Below, one piece after another: positions 58,870 through 64,000 of a DNA stretch of 64,000 bases. How positions within the stretch are numbered: position 1 is the first letter of the stretch; every line of letters starts with the position of its first letter. The notes under the pieces are model-generated. The model was not told the origin of the DNA, searched no databases, and saw only the letters and a list, made by a program, of their open reading frames with translations. The stretch is from Rhizophagus irregularis (lineage: Eukaryota; Glomeromycota; Glomeromycetes; Glomerales; Glomeraceae). The position numbers and the translations under genes were made by a program. Location: positions 1,736,001-1,800,000 of the forward strand of contig NC_089450.1 of assembly GCF_026210795.1 (NCBI RefSeq), read 5' to 3'.

Positions 58870-61800
58870 TTTTTTTTTTTTTTTTAAATGTTGAATCATG
58901 TATCATTTTATTAGAATATATTTGGACTACACAATAATCACAACTATTCTGTAAATGATACTCCCAGCTCCTGGCCAGTCCGATCAAACATTAATTATTA
59001 TATCACAAATAAAGTAAGAACAAAATTAAAAGTAAATCAAAAGAATTAAAACCAAAATACCATACTGTAAACCAAAATTAAACTAAAAAGAGAAATAAAA
59101 GTAAAATAAAATTATAAATAAAAAGTAAATAAAAATTTTTTTTTTTTTTTTAAGTATTACTCCAATAGTTTTTTGCTTATATATAGTGTAACCTTATCAA
59201 ACTTTTTCTTTATTGGGATCCAATCCTCACATATGTATTTCTTTATAAAGGTATCCATTGATTTCTTTACCAAAGGAATTGACTTTTGTACTCGATCTGC
59301 TTTTCTTGTTTTTATATCTTTTGCTTTATCTGAAGGTTGATTTAAGTTGTCCTTTATGTTATCCTTTATTTTGGATTCTGTAGTAATTTTATCTGTTCAA
59401 GTAATGCCTTTTCTTTTTTCCCATAAAATAACTTGTTTACATCTTGGTTTCCATAATAATTCTTTGAATGCTAAAATAAACCGTATTAAAATATTGGCCA
59501 TAAGCATCTGTGCCTCAGTAAGAGTTATCTTAAAATCTGTTTGTAATTTTGTTGTTAAACAAGTTTCAACTTTCACTTCCAATGCCAAGTGTTGGAACTT
59601 TTGAAATTTTTTTTGATTTTGCTGTAACTCCTAATATATCTTGTAATACATTTCTAATAAAATCTTCACCTTGGCATTTAATTTGCTTTTGTTTTAAACA
59701 TATAATTATAGATTCTTCTGTTGTAATCTCTAAAATTTTTTGCCAAATCAATTCATATGCTTGACATTCAAATAAGTGATTCCAATTTTCCTTTTTGTTA
59801 CAGTTCATAACACATTTCATCTCCTTATACAGTTTTGGCTTTCTTAATGCTAGAATGGATCCTAAAGGAAGGATTTTATGAAACAGTTTTGCTATAAAAG
59901 TCCACAAATAGTTAGTTTGCATACTAGTGCAATGAAATCCTTTGCAATAATGAAAAATAAGCCAAGTAATTTTCCAGTCTATCTGATTGACATTTGCATA
60001 ACATAATTCCTAATTATTTTTTAGTAATGACCATTCAGTAGCTTCATATGTAGCTAATATTTTCAAGATAAATCGCCTAATATTAACTTCAATAGGATTG
60101 TCTATAAAAACAGGAAAATAAGATAGTATGTTATCAATAAAATCTACATTGTTTTTAAATATATTTTTTCCACATTGGCCTTTTTTTGCCAATTTGTCAG
60201 CTATATCATTGCCTACGATGCCACTATGTCCTTTTATTTTAACCAGTTTTATATTTATTGATGCCTCTCTGATCAGCATAATTATTTTAATAATAATCAG
60301 GTTATTAGTTTTTTTGAGCCATTTTCTAGTTGTTGAATCAAAAGCTGAGTTAATTGAATTAATAGCACCTAAGCTGTCTGTATATATAGTTACATTAGAA
60401 TTTTCTGGTGCTGTCAGTAATGCCAAAAAAATAGCTACTATTTCTGCTCTAGTTGATGATGGCCAGAGAGATAGACTTGAGTATACTGAATATTCTCCTT
60501 CTTCATTATTTGTGTAAAATGCTGCCCCTAAATTTATCATATTATTATCTGCCTTATTATGTGAATGATTATTGTTATCTATAATTTGATTAGCTAGTGA
60601 TCCATCTGTATAATATTCAATGTTTTTTAATGACCTTAATCTATATCGTATATTTGTAAGTTCTTGTCTAAGTGTATCTTGTTCTATCCAGCGATTGATC
60701 CATGGTCCTAAATTATCTCCATTTAACTCAATTGTGGTGTTTTTTCCATTTGTTCGTATATCAACGTTAGTTGTAATATTTTCAACTCTATTTACTGAGT
60801 CTACCATATAATACCAGTCAATATGTGTAATTGCGCCTGTTGATAATCGAGTAAAGATTGGTAAAACTAATGCATTATGTTGAGCTATTGTAATAATCTT
60901 TGGACATTCCTGTTTTTGAATAATTGCTTTTTGAGGATTATCTGAACATATTTTAATATTGCATACTTCTATAATTAAACATTCAATTTCCCCCCCTTTT
61001 TTTTAATATGTGTTCTTTTCTTTACAAGTCCTATTGATAATTTATTATTTTTATCTTTTATTATCACATATGGGTGTTTTCGCTTGTCCTTTGATACTGG
61101 CTGTAATGTATTATTCAGGAAATTAGATATGGAAAATCTGGATGTTTCTATTATCGATATTCCCTTGATCCATTGGGTCAACAGCTGATACCATTTAGCT
61201 ATGCGTCCTTTGGCTGATATACTGCAATAAAACGTAAGCATCGCATTCATAGTGTGTCCAGAAGGTAATATTAATTGACTAGCATATATAAGTGGGTATG
61301 AATTTGAGGTTCCAATTTTTCGTAATAAATTGAGGCATCTATGTGTTATAAATATTTCTCTAATGGGTATACTCCCTCCACTGATAGCCCATGTTGTTCT
61401 ATTTATATAATCTTGTTGTATAACAATATTTAACTTTCGTGCTAAGATAATAATATTATGTAGACTTAAATTAGATTTGGCTTCTTGATGACCTAAAAAT
61501 AATGATTCTGATTCATGTTCAAAAATATTATCATGTATAGCCAAACGTAGCTGCGCTGTTCTACATCTTATCATTATGGATCTAGATGCCAATAAATTGC
61601 TATTTATTAGATATGTAAAAGCAGTGATCTGATTTGCGCATATTTGATCCCATGGATTATTAATTCCTAAAATGTATCGATGATATAATGCTGATGCTGG
61701 ATAACTTCTAGGCAATCCACATATTTGCTTAACTAACTTGATTACTAGTGAATAAAAGATTCCATTCATTTTCAATAACGTCATTAATGCCGTTAATACA

Positions 61801-61923
61801 TATATTACTCTTGGGATGAGGACGTGATTAATTAGATAAGCAATGTGTCCTACTGTAATACGTTTTCGTCTGATAGGATTCAAAAATTTTTCAATTATAT
61901 CCTTAATTCTTTTGATTGATCTT
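58870..61923 (-). mobile_element. 5'-truncated LINE (non-LTR retrotransposon) with poly(A) tail and 17-bp target duplication
   Basis: AATTAGCTAAATATACT flanks both ends (58853-58869 and 61924-61940). A poly-T run at 58870-58885 is the poly(A) tail of a minus-strand copy. The coding sequence at the 5' side is cut off within the reverse transcriptase, as is usual after incomplete target-primed reverse transcription. It encodes the RT C-terminal part, RNase H and a terminal CCHC-type motif. It lies inside the MULE-like element, so it inserted after or with it. Confidence 0.9.
59200..61919 (-). pseudogene. LINE ORF2 remnant: RT thumb/connection, RNase H, zinc-finger-like tail
   Basis: 61919-60975 encodes the region after the RT palm (NPIRRKRITVGHIAYLINHV, VIKLVKQICGLPRSYPASAL). 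A frame change near 60975 (C/T homopolymer) is followed by the RNase H part (60807-60010 and upstream codons), in which the four catalytic positions are all present: D68 (YTDGS), E122 (TRAEI), D144 (IYTDS) and D201 (GNDIAD), counted from the Met at 60807, with KGHSG before the last. A stop at 60010 and a new frame from 59950 give LYKEMKCVMNCNKKENWNHL then FECQAYELIW, a C-x3-C-x7-H-x4-C-like motif. The last part (LTEAQMLMANILIRFILAFK) is again in another frame. RNase H after RT and the clade-typical tail suggest the I/Tad-like group; the clade is inference. The copy is non-functional. Confidence 0.85.
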
Positions 61924-62589
61924 AATTAGCTAAATATACTAAATATACAAAATCAGTAATAATTAAGTTGATTATTAACAATCGTCAAATTTGGTTTTAC
62001 CGATTTGTTACTAATTTTACTGATCGATTTGTTGACAGGTGGCAGGCATTATGGTGCAAATCGTTTATAAAATTAGTTGCCGATTTTTTTGGTACTGATC
62101 GGCTAAGGTCAGACTAAATTTCGTCCAATATTCGGCAATTTAAAATTTTGCCAAAATGGACTATTCCGACCAGTGGGCTTAAAATGAAGCTACACATGTC
62201 AGGAAGATCTCTATAGAGCCAGAATTATGGAATTAGAATATAGATAAAATTTTAGCAAAATTATAAAGTCATGTGATTTTATAATAGGCCAATCAGAAGT
62301 TTCAGACAATTTTAGGAGTTTTGGAAAGATTTCAGAATTTCGAAAGAATTTTGGGATTTCAGAATTAATTTCAAAAACAAAATTCTGGCCAAAATTATTT
62401 CAGAATTAGGAAATAATTTTGGGCGGCAGCTTTAGCTGAGTAATAGTTTTAAGGTAGTTTTTATTTGAGTTTTCTATAATTATTTTTTGCAGGAGGCTTA
62501 ACATGACTAGAAGGGTTATACTTGCATGTTGGCCCATCTGATAGCTTGTCGTTACTGCATATTGAAGTTATAATGAATTCTCTTGCAGG

Positions 62590-62625
62590 AAAATGGAACT
62601 CCTACAACTACAGTAGCATCTTGTG
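62590..62625 (+). other. Exon-like piece (ENGTPTTTVASC)
   Basis: TCTCTTGCAG precedes GAAAATGGAACTCCTACAAC. The open frame reads ENGTPTTTVASC up to a GTGTTA donor-like word. The phase agrees with the next exon-like piece at 62694. It is part of the same unknown plus-strand gene suggested by neighbouring pieces. Weak on its own. Confidence 0.3.
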
Positions 62626-62693
62626 TGTTATTTATTGCGTATCTGATCAAACTTATGCCTATATTAACTGTATTCTTTTTTTCATAACAATAG

Positions 62694-63413
62694 GAAGAAG
62701 CTTTCAGATCAATTATACAAGGACCCCAGACATCACATATATAACTCACATTTGAGTTTTAGCAAATTCAATCAAAATTAGGTTAAACTCATAATTTTAG
62801 ATAGAGCAAATTGATTGAAAATTAATTAATAGTCATAATTATGAGTTTTAGCAAATTGTATTGATTTTACAAAGTCATATTTTATATTTGAGCAAATTGG
62901 TACTTTTTTTTAAATTTAACTTATCCTTTTTTTTTAACTTTATAAATAATATTTTTAAAAATATTAGTTTCAGAGTCCGGGTTATATTTTGGCCAAAATT
63001 AAGTATAATGCAGGCCAAAAACTGTCCGTTTAGTTTCGCAACATTTTATTTTTTAATAATTATTTATTTAATTTATTATTTTTATTAATTATTATTTTAT
63101 CTATAATCTACATATTTTAATTATAAAAATTGGCAGTTTAATTTATATTAATCATTTATTTTTTTATTGATAATAAAAGAAAAAATTATTAACTCATATT
63201 TTGAGTTTTAGCAAATTAGTATAGATTTGAAATGTAATAATTTGATTTTTAGCAAATTAGGTCTATTTTAGCAGGAGCAAAAAGTACTTAAATTCATGCA
63301 GATTAGTTATGAGTTATATATGTGATGTCTGGGGTCCTATTATACACGATACAAAAAAGTTAATTGAAAATACTCGTTCTACAATTGGGAACATCAATAA
63401 TAGACTGATATAA
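62694..63413 (+). pseudogene. Exon of an unknown gene split by a 619-bp MITE
   Basis: After TAACAATAG the frame reads EEAFRSII (62694-62719). The MITE at 62720-63338 with its duplicated ATTATACA interrupts it, and after the second copy the frame continues HDTKKLIENTRSTIGNINNR and LI to a TAA at 63411. With the MITE and one target copy removed, the 93 bases form 31 codons in one phase. The product is unknown to me; the piece is helical and charged. Further exon-like frames follow at 63475-63700. Confidence 0.5.
62720..63338. mobile_element. 619-bp hAT-type MITE, AGGACCCC family, perfect 8-bp target duplication
   Basis: ATTATACA occurs at 62712-62719 and 63339-63346. Ends AGGACCCCAGACATCACATA and its exact complement, continuing TATAACTCA: a perfect TIR of about 29 bp. 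AGGACCCC ends are shared with the 22785-23081 element. The interior repeats GAGTTTTAGCAAATT several times near both arms. No transposase. Confidence 0.9.
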
Positions 63414-63474
63414 ATAATAATAGAATTTGTATAAAAATAAAACTAAAATGACAGTTGTTTACCCCATTTTGTAG

Positions 63475-63700
63475 GTTAATCCAAGAAAGCATGCAAAAGA
63501 CCAACCTGATTCCAAAGATATCAGGCGAGACAGTATGAAATCAATGAATGTTTATTTAGTTTACAAAAATGTTTTCTCACTTTTTCACATTTACAGATTA
63601 AAGTGACACAGAGTTCATCCGCGTCTTCTTTCTCTACAACTGGTAATAACGAATTACAAGATAGTATATATGATATAAAAGATGCGATCGTTAATGATGG
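63475..63700 (+). other. Further exon-like frames of the unknown plus-strand gene
   Basis: After CCATTTTGTAG a frame reads VNPRKHAKDQPDSKDIRRDS, MKSMN (63475-63549). After CACATTTACAG at 63596 a frame reads IKVTQSSSASSFSTTGNNEL, QDSIYDIKDAIVNDG up to a GTGAGT donor at 63701. Splice-like borders and hydrophilic composition suggest real exons. The product is unrecognised. The rest of the window (63701-64000) has a short frame ending soon after AAAGCAG at 63742 and nothing else I can support. Confidence 0.4.
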
Positions 63701-64000
63701 GTGAGTAGTCGATGAATCTGAAGAATTTAATACCAAAAAAGCAGGAAAAATAGATAGTTCAAATTATTACGAGAAGATAAGTACTTGATGATATCACAAT
63801 TTTCAACTCAGAAATAAAACTGCTAAAATGTACACCACTCCAACAAAAAAAGACATTGTGAAAATACAATGCAAATTGATTAATATGCAACTACAAAGAA
63901 AAGGTGGTCCAGCTAAAGCCAGTATATTTTGAATATGGTATGTACTTACAAAGAAGTTGTTATATTTTACAGCATGTTACTGAATTAAGATTTTGTGAAT

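Larger units (their letters stand above)
55533..62433. mobile_element. 6.9-kb MULE-like element with long terminal inverted repeats and 9-bp target duplication
   Basis: AGCTGAGTA directly precedes (55524-55532) and follows (62434-62442) the element. Left end (T)AAAGCTGCCACCCGAAATTA; complement of right end AAAGCTGCCGCCCAAAATTA. Inverted similarity continues about 260 bp per arm, through CTGACACGTGTAGCTTTGAT/CTGACATGTGTAGCTTCATT to AAGCC, then CACTGGTCGAAAT/CACTGGTCGGAAT. A 9-bp duplication with long TIRs is the Mutator-like pattern. No MULE transposase is seen inside. Contents: an 80-bp MITE in the left arm, the exon-like array 56341-58690, and a LINE at 58870-61923. It therefore resembles a Pack-MULE-type carrier of foreign DNA. 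Confidence 0.8.

Noticed and set aside
59347-59764. Plus-strand frames of 85 and 71 codons
   Set aside because: Antisense to the LINE C-terminal coding remnant.
60128-60517. 129-codon plus-strand open frame
   Set aside because: It is the exact antisense of the LINE RNase H coding sequence, whose catalytic motifs are unmistakable on the minus strand.
1-64000. tRNA, rRNA or snRNA genes
   Set aside because: I looked for GTTCRANYC-type T-arm boxes with upstream A boxes and for U6-like starts on both strands and found none I could support.

Overview
This is an AT-rich eukaryotic nuclear window (roughly four fifths A+T by eye). Genes are split by short GT-AG introns, mostly 60-100 bases, and the protein set is fungal: POT/PTR2 peptide transporter, OAC1-type mitochondrial carrier, secreted subtilase, and a complex I LYR subunit. 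Together with long gene-empty tracts full of small inverted-repeat transposons, this suggests an arbuscular-mycorrhizal fungus of the Rhizophagus type. The organism is an inference; no marker gene in the window proves it.

Layout. 1-2 kb is an AT satellite. 2.7-6.7 kb is a decayed hAT transposon that was itself hit by two smaller elements. 7.4-9.3 kb holds a MULE transposase relic and another small element. 10.5-12.5 kb is an intact five-exon peptide transporter. 12.5-24.7 kb is gene-poor and holds several miniature inverted-repeat elements (MITEs), some with perfect target-site duplications, plus a degenerate TTAGG-like tract. 24.7-43.8 kb is the gene-rich core: an ADP-ribosyltransferase-like protein, lipoyl synthase, OAC1-like carrier, a Golgi-type glycosyltransferase-like protein, a DUF98-like protein, a ten-exon subtilase, a MARCH5-like RING-CH ligase and the complex I subunit NDUFA6/B14. 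For all of these I could place every splice junction so that the exon phases agree. 43.8-55 kb is nearly gene-free. 55.5-62.4 kb is one 6.9-kb insertion with long terminal inverted repeats and a 9-bp target duplication (MULE-like). It carries a tandem array of about 13 exon-like 34-bp modules and a 5'-truncated LINE with its own 17-bp target duplication. The last 1.6 kb holds exon-like pieces of a plus-strand gene interrupted by another MITE.

Functionally, four of the core genes serve mitochondria and sit in two divergent pairs: lipoyl synthase with the OAC1-like carrier, and MARCH5-like ligase with NDUFA6. The most unusual object is the array of exon-like modules at 56.4-58.7 kb. The best-proven events are the nested insertions whose removal, with one target copy, restores open reading frames (3545-4328 and 62720-63338).
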